Assembly (NCBI RefSeq): GCF_001666755.1
Contig: NZ_LZJC01000169.1
Location: forward strand, 1 to 35,554
Length of the DNA: 35,554 nt
Source of the DNA: Mycobacterium sp. E1214
GTDB taxonomy: Bacteria > Actinomycetota > Actinomycetes > Mycobacteriales > Mycobacteriaceae
Reading direction: 5' to 3'
A program made the position numbers and the translations under genes. Under the pieces are notes generated by a model. The model searched no databases, was not told the DNA's origin, and saw nothing but the letters and a program-made list of their open reading frames with translations. Positions 24,156 through 32,182 of the stretch are shown piece after piece; position 1 is the first letter of the stretch; each line of letters begins with the position of its first letter.

Positions 24156-25040
24156 ATGGCCAGCGCCGTATCGAGGACACGCCCTCGCTCCACCGCGCTG
24201 GGTTACGCGCTGCTGGCGCCCAGCCTGTTCGGCGTCGTCGCCTTTCTGCTGTTGCCCATCCTCGTCGTGGTGTGGCTGAGCCTGTACCGCTGGGACCTGC
24301 TGGGGCCGCTGCGCTTCGTCGGGCTGGCCAATTGGCGTTCGGTGCTGGCCGACGGCGGATTCGGCAACTCGCTGATCGTCACGGCCGTCTTTGTGGCGAT
24401 CGTGGTGCCGGTGCAGACGGTGCTGGGCCTGGTCGTCGCGTTCATGTTGGCCCGCCAACTGCCCGGCACCGCGCTGTTCCGCACCGTCTACGTCCTGCCG
24501 TGGATCTGCGCGCCGTTGGCCATCGCGGTGCTGTGGCGGTGGATTCTGGCGCCCACGGACGGGGCCGTCAGCACCGTGCTGGGTCACGACATCGAGTGGC
24601 TGTCCGACCCCAGCTTCGCGCTGCCCCTGGTGTCCGCCGTCGTCGTGTGGACCAACGTCGGCTACGTGTCGCTGTCGTTTCTGGCGGGCCTGCTGGCCAT
24701 TCCCGACGACATCCACGCCGCCGCCCGCACCGACGGCGCCACCGCGTGGCAGCGGTTCTGGCGCATCACCCTGCCCATGCTGCGCCCGACGACGTTCTTC
24801 GTGCTCGTCACCGGGATCGTCAGCACCGCTCAGGTTTTCGATATGGTTTACGCGCTCACCGGCGGCGGCCCGGGCGGCAGCACCGACCTGGTGGCCCACC
24901 GCATCTACGCCGAGGCGTTCGGCTCGGCCGCGATCGGGCGGGCGTCGGTGATGGCGGTGGTGCTGTTCGTGATCCTGGTCGGCGTCACCTTGGTGCAGCA
25001 CCTGTATTTTCGGCGACGGATCAGCTATGACCTCACCTAG
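24156..25040 (+). CDS. uspA: ABC sugar importer permease UspA
   Basis: 294 residues, six predicted transmembrane helices. The EAA loop that contacts the ATPase is visible in HAAARTDGATAWQRFWRITL. MalF-type permease of a carbohydrate ABC importer; in M. tuberculosis UspABC recognises amino sugars. Position (divergent from tldD, followed by uspB and uspC) matches Rv2316. No ribosome-binding site precedes ATG 24156; TTTAAT (24144-24149) lies at -10 distance if transcription starts at the ATG, so a leaderless mRNA is possible. No ATPase gene is in the cluster. Confidence 0.92.
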   Translation: MASAVSRTRPRSTALGYALLAPSLFGVVAFLLLPILVVVWLSLYRWDLLGPLRFVGLANWRSVLADGGFGNSLIVTAVFVAIVVPVQTVLGLVVAFMLARQLPGTALFRTVYVLPWICAPLAIAVLWRWILAPTDGAVSTVLGHDIEWLSDPSFALPLVSAVVVWTNVGYVSLSFLAGLLAIPDDIHAAARTDGATAWQRFWRITLPMLRPTTFFVLVTGIVSTAQVFDMVYALTGGGPGGSTDLVAHRIYAEAFGSAAIGRASVMAVVLFVILVGVTLVQHLYFRRRISYDLT

Positions 25041-25851
25041 GCATCTCGGCAACGCCGTCCTCTACGCCGGGCTGATCCTCGGGGCGCTGATCACGTTGGC
25101 GCCGTTCACCCTTGGGCTGATGACCTCGTTGACCTCGTCGCACCAGTTCGTCACCGGGACGCCGCTGCAGCTGCCACGGCCGCCGACGCTGTCGAACTTC
25201 ACCGACCTGGCGGGCGCCGGCTTCGGCCGCGCGATCGCGGTGACCGCGCTGATGACGGCGGTGATCCTGGTGGGTCAGCTAACCTTCTCGGTGCTGGCCG
25301 CATATGCGTTCGCCCGCTTGCAGTTTCCCGGCCGAGACGCACTGTTCTGGGTCTACATCGCGACGTTGATGGTGCCGGGCACGGTCACCGTGGTGCCGAT
25401 GTACCTGATGATGGCCCAGCTCGGCCTGCGCAACACGTTCTGGGCCTTGGTGTTGCCGTTCGTCTTCGGGTCGCCCTACGCGATCTTCCTGCTGCGCGAA
25501 CACTTTCGGCTCATCCCCAACGACCTCATCAACGCCGCCCACCTCGACGGAGCCAACACTCTGGACGTGATCGTGCACGTGGTGATCCCGTCCAGCCGGC
25601 CGGTGCTGGCGGCGCTGACGCTGATCACCGTGGTCTCGCAGTGGAACAATTTTATGTGGCCGTTGGTCATCACCAGCGGCCACAAGTGGCGGGTGCTGAC
25701 GGTGGCGACCGCGGACCTGCAGTCTCGGTTCAACTCTCAGTGGACGCTGGTGATGGCGGCGACCACCGTGGCGATCGTCCCGCTGGTCGCGCTGTTCGTC
25801 GTCTTCCAGCGCCACATCGTCGCCTCGATCGTGGTCTCGGGAATCAAGTGA
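25027..25851 (+). CDS. uspB: ABC sugar importer permease UspB (UspE)
   Basis: 274 residues, six predicted helices; MalG-type permease. The EAA loop is INAAHLDGANTLDVIVHVVI. Overlaps uspA by 14 bases and uspC by 4 (GTGA), so the three are translated as a coupled unit. Forms the second half of the membrane channel with UspA. Corresponds to Rv2317. Confidence 0.93.
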   Translation: MTSPRHLGNAVLYAGLILGALITLAPFTLGLMTSLTSSHQFVTGTPLQLPRPPTLSNFTDLAGAGFGRAIAVTALMTAVILVGQLTFSVLAAYAFARLQFPGRDALFWVYIATLMVPGTVTVVPMYLMMAQLGLRNTFWALVLPFVFGSPYAIFLLREHFRLIPNDLINAAHLDGANTLDVIVHVVIPSSRPVLAALTLITVVSQWNNFMWPLVITSGHKWRVLTVATADLQSRFNSQWTLVMAATTVAIVPLVALFVVFQRHIVASIVVSGIK

Positions 25852-27188
25852 CCCGGCCCCGGTTCTCGACCCTGGCCGCCGGGGCGCTCGTTGTCGTCGC
25901 GGTGTTGCTGGCCGCGACGGCGGCGCTGCTGAATTACTCGGGGCTGCCCGGCGGTGGCCGGGTCGTCGTCACCGTGCGCATCTGGGCCGATCAGATCGGC
26001 GAGGCGTACCGCGAGTCCTTCGCCGCGTTCGCCCGCGCGCACCCGGGCATCGACGTGCACGTCAATCTGGTGGCCTACGCCACCTACTTCAATACCCTGC
26101 GCACCGATGTGGCCGGGGGCAGCGCCGACGACATCTTCTGGCTGTCCAACGCCTACCTTGCGGCCTACGCCGACAGCGGCCGGTTGCTCGACGTCGGCGC
26201 CACGGTCGACCCCGCGGCGCGTTCGGATTGGGACACCGCGGTCCAGGAGCAGTTTACCCGTCACGGAAAGCTGTGGGGCGTACCGCAATTGACCGATGCG
26301 GGCATCGCGCTCTATTACAATGCCGACCTGCTGGCCGCGGCCGGCGTGGCTCCGGCGCAATTGGCGGGGTTGCGGTGGAGTCCCGACGGCGGGGACACCC
26401 TGCGGCCGCTACTGGCCCGGCTCACGGTCGACGCCGACGGGCACCGCGCCGACGCAGCGGGTTTCGACGCGACCCGGGTACGGCAGTGGGGGTACAACGC
26501 GGCCAACGACCCGCAGGGCATTTACCTCAACTACATCGGGTCGGCGGGCGGGGTGTTCCAGCGCGGCGACCGCTTCGCGTTCGACAATCCGCCGGCGGTC
26601 ACGGCCTTCCGCTATCTCGTCGGGCTGATCAACACCGACCACCTCGCGCCGCCCGCGTCGGACACCAACGACAACGGTGACTTCTCCCGCAACCAATTCC
26701 TGGCCGGGCGGATGGCGCTGTTCCAGTCCGGCACCTACAACCTGGCGCCGGTGGCCCGCGACGCCGGTTTCCGCTGGGGCGTGGCGATGATGCCCGCCGG
26801 GCCCGTGGGACGGGTGAGCGTCACCAATGGCATCGCGGCGGCGGGCAACGCGGCAACCAAGCACCCCGACGCGGTGCGTCAGGTGCTGGCCTGGATGGGC
26901 AGCAAGACGGGCAACGAATACCTGGGCCGGCGCGGCGCCGCGATCCCCGCGGTGCTCTCCGCCCAGCCGGTCTACTTCGACTACTGGGCCCGCCGCGGGG
27001 TGGACGTCGCACCGTTCTTCCGCGTCCTGGACGGGCCACGCATCGCCGCGCCGGGCGGTGCCGGCTTCGCCGCCGGCAACGCTGCGCTGCAGCCCTACTT
27101 CGACGAAATGTTCTTGGGCCGAGGCGATGTCGCGGTGCTGCTCAAGCAGGCACAGGCCGCCGCCAACGCGGCCGCGACGCAACGCTAG
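25848..27188 (+). CDS. uspC: extracellular solute-binding protein UspC
   Basis: 446 residues from a GTG at 25848. An N-terminal hydrophobic helix (AAGALVVVAVLLAATAALL) is followed by a two-lobed solute-binding fold of the MalE type (VTVRIWADQIGEAYRESFAA; ADDIFWLSNAYLAAYADSG; LWGVPQLTDAGIALYYNADL). It captures sugars for UspAB outside the membrane. Unlike typical Gram-positive binding proteins it has no cysteine anywhere, so it cannot be lipid-anchored; the uncleaved helix probably holds it at the membrane. Its TAG stop shares two bases with the stop of the convergent rocE gene. Confidence 0.93.
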   Translation: MTRPRFSTLAAGALVVVAVLLAATAALLNYSGLPGGGRVVVTVRIWADQIGEAYRESFAAFARAHPGIDVHVNLVAYATYFNTLRTDVAGGSADDIFWLSNAYLAAYADSGRLLDVGATVDPAARSDWDTAVQEQFTRHGKLWGVPQLTDAGIALYYNADLLAAAGVAPAQLAGLRWSPDGGDTLRPLLARLTVDADGHRADAAGFDATRVRQWGYNAANDPQGIYLNYIGSAGGVFQRGDRFAFDNPPAVTAFRYLVGLINTDHLAPPASDTNDNGDFSRNQFLAGRMALFQSGTYNLAPVARDAGFRWGVAMMPAGPVGRVSVTNGIAAAGNAATKHPDAVRQVLAWMGSKTGNEYLGRRGAAIPAVLSAQPVYFDYWARRGVDVAPFFRVLDGPRIAAPGGAGFAAGNAALQPYFDEMFLGRGDVAVLLKQAQAAANAAATQR

Positions 27189-28621
27189 CCCGGCCGGGTG
27201 GCGGTGACCTCGTTGAGTGCGCTGTGCCGCCGGCCCCACACCAGATAGAACACCAACGCCAGCGACACCCACCCGGCGAACGCGATCCAGGTGTACCAAT
27301 GCAAGCTCGCGAGGATGTAGCCGCACGCGGCGACCGAAAGGATGGGTGTGACCGGGTAGCCGGGCACCGTGAACCCGCGCGGCAGGTCGGGCTCGCGGAC
27401 CCGCAAGACGATCACCCCGACGGAGACGACGACGAACGCGGTGAGGGTGCCCACGGACACCATGTCCGCCAGCTTCTGCAGCGGGATGAAGGCGGCCAGA
27501 GCCGAGGCGACGACCGCCACGATCACCGTGTTGCCCACCGGCGTCATGGTGCGGGTGTTGACGGCGGCAAAACGCGCCGGCAGCAGCCCGTCGCTGCCCA
27601 TGGCGAACAGGATGCGCGTCAGGCCGTACATGGTCACCAGCGTGACGCTGAAGATCGAAATGACCGCCCCGGCGGCCAGAACGGTGCCCGCCCAGCTGTG
27701 GCGCGTGACGTTGTCGAGGATCGTGGCCAGGCCGGCCTCCTGTTGGCCCGCGAAGCGCTGCCAGGGCTGGGCGCCCAACGCGGCCACCGCGACGAACACA
27801 TAGACACCGGTGACGGTGAGCAGCGCGGCGATGAGCGCGCGCGGCATCGTCTTCTGAGGGTCCTGCACTTCGTCACCGGCCGTGGACACCGCGTCCAGGC
27901 CGATATAGGAGAAGAAGATGGTGCCGGCGGCCGAGCCGATGCCCGCGACGCCGAACGGCGCGAAGTCCTGCAAGTGGTGCGCGTCGAAGGCGGTGAACGC
28001 GACGAGCACAAACACGGCGAGGACCCCGAGCTTGATGAGCACCATGACGGCGTTGACCTTGGCCGACTCGCTGGCGCCGCGGATGAGCAGCAACGCGCAC
28101 AGCACGATCAGCAGCACCGCGGGCACGTTGACGTAGCCGGGCTGCGCATCCCACGGCGCGGCCGACAATTGCTGCGGCACGTGCACTTTGAGCACATTGG
28201 TGAGCAGCTTGTTGAGGTAGCCGCTCCAGTTGACCGCCACCGCCGCGGTGGCCACGCCGTATTCCAGCAGCAGGCAGGCCGCCACCCCCACCGCCGCGAC
28301 CTCGCCCAGCGTGGCGTAGGCGTAGGAATACGACGAGCCCGACACCGGCACCGCGGAGGCCAATTCCGCGTAGCAGACGGCGGCCAGCCCGGCCGCCAGC
28401 CCCGCGAGCAGAAAGGACACGATCACGCCCGGGCCGGCCTCGGGCACGGCCTGGGACATGACGAAGAAGATGCCGGTACCCACGGTCGAGCCGACCCCGA
28501 ACATGGTGAGCTGAAACGTCCCGATGCTGCGCTTGAGATGCTCGGCGGTGCCACCCTCGGCGGACGCGCCCGCGACCGGGCGTCGGCGCAGCATCTGCTC
28601 TTTGAGGCCGATCGCTGGCAA
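27185..28621 (-). CDS. rocE: APC-family cationic amino acid permease
   Basis: 478 residues with about 12 transmembrane helices. The start of helix 1 (FQLTMFGVGSTVGTGIFFV) carries the G-x-G-x-G substrate-binding unwinding typical of APC permeases, and AELASAVPVSGSSYSYAY follows in the helix 3 region. Likely imports arginine, lysine or ornithine; the neighbouring ornithine aminotransferase and arginine-type hydrolase support this. TTG 28621 with GGGAGG just upstream is taken as start; ATG 28594 is an alternative. It follows rocD by 27 bases on the same strand. Corresponds to Rv2320c. Confidence 0.92.
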   Translation of the reverse strand: MPAIGLKEQMLRRRPVAGASAEGGTAEHLKRSIGTFQLTMFGVGSTVGTGIFFVMSQAVPEAGPGVIVSFLLAGLAAGLAAVCYAELASAVPVSGSSYSYAYATLGEVAAVGVAACLLLEYGVATAAVAVNWSGYLNKLLTNVLKVHVPQQLSAAPWDAQPGYVNVPAVLLIVLCALLLIRGASESAKVNAVMVLIKLGVLAVFVLVAFTAFDAHHLQDFAPFGVAGIGSAAGTIFFSYIGLDAVSTAGDEVQDPQKTMPRALIAALLTVTGVYVFVAVAALGAQPWQRFAGQQEAGLATILDNVTRHSWAGTVLAAGAVISIFSVTLVTMYGLTRILFAMGSDGLLPARFAAVNTRTMTPVGNTVIVAVVASALAAFIPLQKLADMVSVGTLTAFVVVSVGVIVLRVREPDLPRGFTVPGYPVTPILSVAACGYILASLHWYTWIAFAGWVSLALVFYLVWGRRHSALNEVTATRPG

Positions 28622-28648
28622 TGGCCCTCCCGGTGGCGGATCAGCTGA

Positions 28649-29899
28649 TTATGAGGCAACCTCCTGCAACACCGTAGCGAGTTGGGCCACCGCCCAGTCG
28701 ATCTCCTCGCCGGTGACCACCAACGGTGGCGCGAACCGCAGCGTCGAGTCGTGAGTGTCCTTGACCAGCACGCCGCGCTCGGCGAGCCGCAGGCTCAGCT
28801 CTTTGCCGCTGGCCAGGGTCGGGTCGATGTCCACGCCGGCCCACAGGCCCAGGCCGCGCACCGCGAGCACGCCCTCACCCACCAGCGCGCGCAGCCGTCG
28901 ATGCAGGCGCCCACCCAGCGCGGCGGCCCGCGCCTGGTATTCGCCGCGCGCCAGCATGGACACCACCGTGGTGCCGATGGCGGCCGCCAGCGGGTTACCG
29001 CCGAAGGTGGAGCCGTGCTCGCCGGGATGCAGGACACCGAGGATGTCGCGGTCGGCGACCACGGCCGACAGCGGCACCACGCCCCCGCCCAGCGCCTTGC
29101 CGAGCAGGTACACGTCGGGCACCACTCCCCAGCGGTCGCAGGCGAAGGTGTAGCCGGTGCGGGCCAGCCCCGATTGGATCTCGTCGGCGATCATCAACAC
29201 GTTGTGCTCGCAGCACAGCGCGCGGACGGCGGGCAGGTAGTCGTCGGGTGGGACGACGATGCCGGCCTCGCCCTGGATGGGCTCCAGGAGCACCGCGACG
29301 GTGTTCTCGTCGATCGCCTGGGCCAGCGCGGCGGCGTCACCGAACGGCACGGAACGAAACCCCGGGGTGAAGGGTCCGAATCCCGACCGGGCCGCCGGGT
29401 CGGAGGAGAAGCTGACGATGCTGATCGTGCGGCCGTGAAAGTTGTTCTCCGCCACGATGATATTGGCCCGCTCGGCGGGAACGCCCTTGACGTCGGCACC
29501 CCACTTGCGGGCGACCTTGAGCCCGCTTTCGACGGCCTCGGCGCCGGAGTTCATCGGCAGGACCATGTCCTTATCGCACAGGTAGGCCAGGGCCGCGCAG
29601 AACGGTCCGAGCTTGTCGGAGTGGAAGGCGCGACTGACCAGGGTGACGGCGTCGAGTTGGGCGTGGGCGGTGGCTGTGATCTCGGGGTTGCGGTGCCCGA
29701 AGTTGACCGCGGAGTACGCCGACAGGCAGTCAAGGTAGCGCCGGCCGTCGATGTCGGTGATCCAGGCGCCCAGGGCGCTGGCGGCGACGATGGGCAGCGG
29801 CGAATAGTTGTGCGCCGCACGCCGTTCCACTAGTCGTATCGCCGTGTCGATGCGGTTCGCGGCGACCTTGTGTGACGTCATGGCGTCGAGGATCGTCAT
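28649..29899 (-). CDS. rocD: ornithine aminotransferase, intact
   Basis: 416 residues; class-III PLP aminotransferase. Visible are SGAEAVESGLKVARKWG, NNFHGRTISIVSFSSDP, the cofactor-ring aspartate in VLMIADEIQSGLARTG, and the PLP lysine in YLLGKALGGGVVPLSA. Converts ornithine and 2-oxoglutarate to glutamate semialdehyde and glutamate. In M. tuberculosis H37Rv the equivalent is annotated as two fragments (rocD1, rocD2); here it is one open frame. GGAGG lies 7 bases before ATG 29899, which overlaps the upstream stop as ATGA. Confidence 0.95.
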   Translation of the reverse strand: MTILDAMTSHKVAANRIDTAIRLVERRAAHNYSPLPIVAASALGAWITDIDGRRYLDCLSAYSAVNFGHRNPEITATAHAQLDAVTLVSRAFHSDKLGPFCAALAYLCDKDMVLPMNSGAEAVESGLKVARKWGADVKGVPAERANIIVAENNFHGRTISIVSFSSDPAARSGFGPFTPGFRSVPFGDAAALAQAIDENTVAVLLEPIQGEAGIVVPPDDYLPAVRALCCEHNVLMIADEIQSGLARTGYTFACDRWGVVPDVYLLGKALGGGVVPLSAVVADRDILGVLHPGEHGSTFGGNPLAAAIGTTVVSMLARGEYQARAAALGGRLHRRLRALVGEGVLAVRGLGLWAGVDIDPTLASGKELSLRLAERGVLVKDTHDSTLRFAPPLVVTGEEIDWAVAQLATVLQEVAS

Positions 29900-30747
29900 G
29901 GGAATACCTCCAATGTGCAGCACTTGACGGAGCCGCCGCCTTTGAGCAACTCGGACAGATCGACGCCGACCGGCGCAAAACCGGCGGCGCGTAGTTGAGC
30001 GGCGAAACCCGTTGCCGCTGATGGCAATACCACGTTCAGGCCGTCGGAGACGACGTTGAGCCCCAACACGAAGGCGTCGGCGCTGCCGACCACGATGGCG
30101 TCCGGGAACAACTCGCGCACTCGCCGCTGCGCGGCGGCGCTGAACGCCGGCGGATAGAACGCGACCGTGCTGTCGTCCAGCACCGCCAGCGCCGTGTCGA
30201 GGTGGTAGAACCGCGGGTCGACCAGTTCGAGCGAGACCACCGGCATGCCGAGCGCGGCGGCGATCTCGGGGTGGGCGCGCCGGTGGGTGCGAAAGCCCCA
30301 CCCGGCCAACACCATATCCCCCACCTTGAGTAGGTCGCCCTGCCCTTCGTTGACGTGCCTGGTGCACTTGGGCCGATACCCTTGCGAGGCCATCCATGCG
30401 GCGTAGGCGCGGGCCTCACCCGCGCGCTGCGGGTAGCGGAACCGCGCGACGATCGCGACGTCGCCGGCGACGAACCCGCCGTTGGCGGCGTAGACCATGT
30501 CCGGCAGTCCGGGCACCGGCTCGACCAGGTCGACGCGATGCCCCAGCCCTCGGTAGGTATCGATCAGATGGCGCCACTGCGCTTGCGCGCGCCCGACGTC
30601 GACCGGGGTGGACAGGTCCATCCACGGGTTGATCGCGTACTCGACGGCGAAATGGGCCGGCGGCGTCATCGCGTACCGGCGCGCGGTGGCCGCGCGGGGT
30701 ACGCGCGCGGCGGTGGGTTCGGGAGCTGCGACGTGAGGTTCCGTCAT
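29896..30747 (-). CDS. dimethylarginine/arginine hydrolase-like (DDAH family)
   Basis: 283 residues of the guanidino-modifying superfamily. Substrate and catalytic blocks are LPDMVYAANGGFVAGDVAIV, the histidine in DPRFYHLDTALAVLDDS and the catalytic cysteine near the end in LLKGGGSVKCCTLEV. Family members hydrolyse dimethylarginine or arginine-like compounds, giving citrulline and an amine, or ornithine in related enzymes. The latter would feed RocD, its coupled downstream neighbour. Corresponds to Rv2323c. ATG 30747 has no ribosome-binding site and is divergent from an Lrp/AsnC gene; a leaderless or very short leader is possible. Confidence 0.88.
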   Translation of the reverse strand: MTEPHVAAPEPTAARVPRAATARRYAMTPPAHFAVEYAINPWMDLSTPVDVGRAQAQWRHLIDTYRGLGHRVDLVEPVPGLPDMVYAANGGFVAGDVAIVARFRYPQRAGEARAYAAWMASQGYRPKCTRHVNEGQGDLLKVGDMVLAGWGFRTHRRAHPEIAAALGMPVVSLELVDPRFYHLDTALAVLDDSTVAFYPPAFSAAAQRRVRELFPDAIVVGSADAFVLGLNVVSDGLNVVLPSAATGFAAQLRAAGFAPVGVDLSELLKGGGSVKCCTLEVFP

Positions 30748-30794
30748 GGGAATTAACGATATTTGGCCCCGGAAACACAATCAAACGACGCCTG

Positions 30795-30856
30795 TTGCGT
30801 GTCTACGGTCGATTCATTGCGCTAAAATCCCGAATACATCGATTTATTGTGTGTCT
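30795..30856. promoter_or_regulatory. direct repeats in ddaH-asnC intergenic region
   Basis: TTGCGTGTCT (30795-30804) and TTGTGTGTCT (30847-30856) match at 9 of 10 positions and are spaced 52 bases apart, five DNA turns, so both face the same side. ACACAAT (30775-30781) mirrors ATTGTGT inside the second copy (30846-30852). Multi-site helical phasing is typical of Lrp/AsnC regulators, and this is the gap between that regulator and the operon it should control. Confidence 0.4.
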
Positions 30857-30872
30857 GGCGAAACGGGGAGTG

Positions 30873-31319
30873 ATGGACCGCCTGGACGAGACCGACGAGC
30901 GCATCCTGGCCGAGCTCACCGACCATGCGCGGGCCACGTTCGCCGAAATCGGCGAGAAAGTGAACCTGTCGGCACCCGCGGTGAAGCGCCGCGTCGACCG
31001 CATGCTGGACAGCGGCGTGATCAAGAGCTTCACCACGGTCGTCGACCGCAACGCGCTCGGCTGGAACACCGAGGCCTACGTGCAGGTGTTCTGCCATGGG
31101 CGGATCGCCCCGGACGCGCTGCGGGCCGCCTGGGTGAACATCCCCGAAGTGGTGAGCGCGGCGACGGTGACCGGCACGCCCGACGCGCTGCTGCACGTGC
31201 TGGCTCGCGACATGCAGCACCTGGAGGTGGCGCTCGAGCGGATCCGGGCCAGCGCCGACGTCGAACGCAGCGAAAGCATTGTCGTGCTGTCGAATCTGAT
31301 CGACCGCGCGCGGCCCTGA
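30873..31319 (+). CDS. Lrp/AsnC-family regulator
   Basis: 148 residues. A helix-turn-helix at residues about 5-50 (LDETDERILAELTDHARATF, then IGEKVNLSAPAVKRRVDRML) is followed by the RAM/AsnC ligand-binding domain (AYVQVFCHGRIAPDALRAAW ... VTGTPDALLHVLARDMQHLE). Such proteins sense amino acids as octamers. Divergent from the DDAH-like/rocD/rocE operon, which it probably controls along with itself. Corresponds to Rv2324. ATG 30873 follows GGGGAG closely; GTG 30870 is an alternative. Confidence 0.93.
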   Translation: MDRLDETDERILAELTDHARATFAEIGEKVNLSAPAVKRRVDRMLDSGVIKSFTTVVDRNALGWNTEAYVQVFCHGRIAPDALRAAWVNIPEVVSAATVTGTPDALLHVLARDMQHLEVALERIRASADVERSESIVVLSNLIDRARP

Positions 31320-31327
31320 CGCACCGC

Positions 31328-32182
31328 CTAGTGCAGGTTGAAGATCGTCTCGATCGCGATCCCGGCCGCCCCGGCCAGGACGGTGAGGCTGAGCGTCACC
31401 CAGTCCGCCAGCTTCGGTCGAATTGGGTTGGCGGACAACTGGCCGATGCCGCCGCGGGCCGTGATCGCGTCGCCCATCTCGTCGGCGCGTCGCAGCGTGA
31501 CGACGATGGCCGCGGTGAGGAGGTCGATCATGTCGCGCGCCTGCTGGCGGCGCCGGGCCCGCCGGCTGCCCTGCGGCTGCTCGGGGCGCAACCGCCGGGC
31601 GGCATAGAGCACCTGGAACTCTTGGATCAGCATCGGGAAGGCACGCAGGGCCAGCGCCAGGGCCACCGCCCATTCGTCGCTGGGGATGCGCAGCACGCGC
31701 AGCGGGCGGCCCAACGTGGCCAGGGCTGGCCCCATTTCGGCCACGTTGGTGGTCCAGGACAGCATGGCCCCCAAGCCGATGAGCACGATGGACAACGAGG
31801 TGGCCCGCAAGAAGTTCAGCGTCCCGCCCAGGCCGATGTGCGCGCCGGCGATCGAGACGACGGGGCTGCCGCCGGCCAGCGCCGCGGTGACCCCGCCCAG
31901 CCCGAGGATGATCCACAACCAGGCCCCCGGCGAGGGCAGCGCTCCGCGCGGCACCCGGGCCAGCCGCACCGCCGTCACCAGCAACGCTCCCATCAGACCG
32001 ATGGTCACCCAGCCGGGGAACAACGTGAGGAGGATCGAGGCGGCGAGCACGACAAGCAATTTCGTGCCAGCCCACAACTCGTGGATGACCGAGGTGCCCG
32101 GTAGCGGAACCAGCAGCACGACGGGGCGGCGGGGCCGCCGGGTGCGGCCCTGCGGCGCCGCGCGGGTCGGTGAGTCGGTCAC
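31328..32182 (-). CDS. ECF transporter transmembrane subunit (EcfT/CbiQ)
   Basis: About 284 residues from a GTG at 32182 that overlaps the upstream gene's stop (GTGA). Five or six predicted helices. EcfT coupling helices are marked by ALALRAFPMLIQEF and the ARG-type motif DAITARGGIGQL. It transmits ATP hydrolysis by the two ATPase domains to the substrate-binding membrane protein of an energy-coupling-factor vitamin or metal importer. Corresponds to Rv2325c. The substrate cannot be told. It ends 8 bases from the convergent AsnC gene. Confidence 0.9.
   Translation of the reverse strand: MTDSPTRAAPQGRTRRPRRPVVLLVPLPGTSVIHELWAGTKLLVVLAASILLTLFPGWVTIGLMGALLVTAVRLARVPRGALPSPGAWLWIILGLGGVTAALAGGSPVVSIAGAHIGLGGTLNFLRATSLSIVLIGLGAMLSWTTNVAEMGPALATLGRPLRVLRIPSDEWAVALALALRAFPMLIQEFQVLYAARRLRPEQPQGSRRARRRQQARDMIDLLTAAIVVTLRRADEMGDAITARGGIGQLSANPIRPKLADWVTLSLTVLAGAAGIAIETIFNLH

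Noticed and set aside
27224..28648. Open plus-strand frame of 474 codons, rich in His and Arg
   Set aside because: Antisense shadow of rocE.
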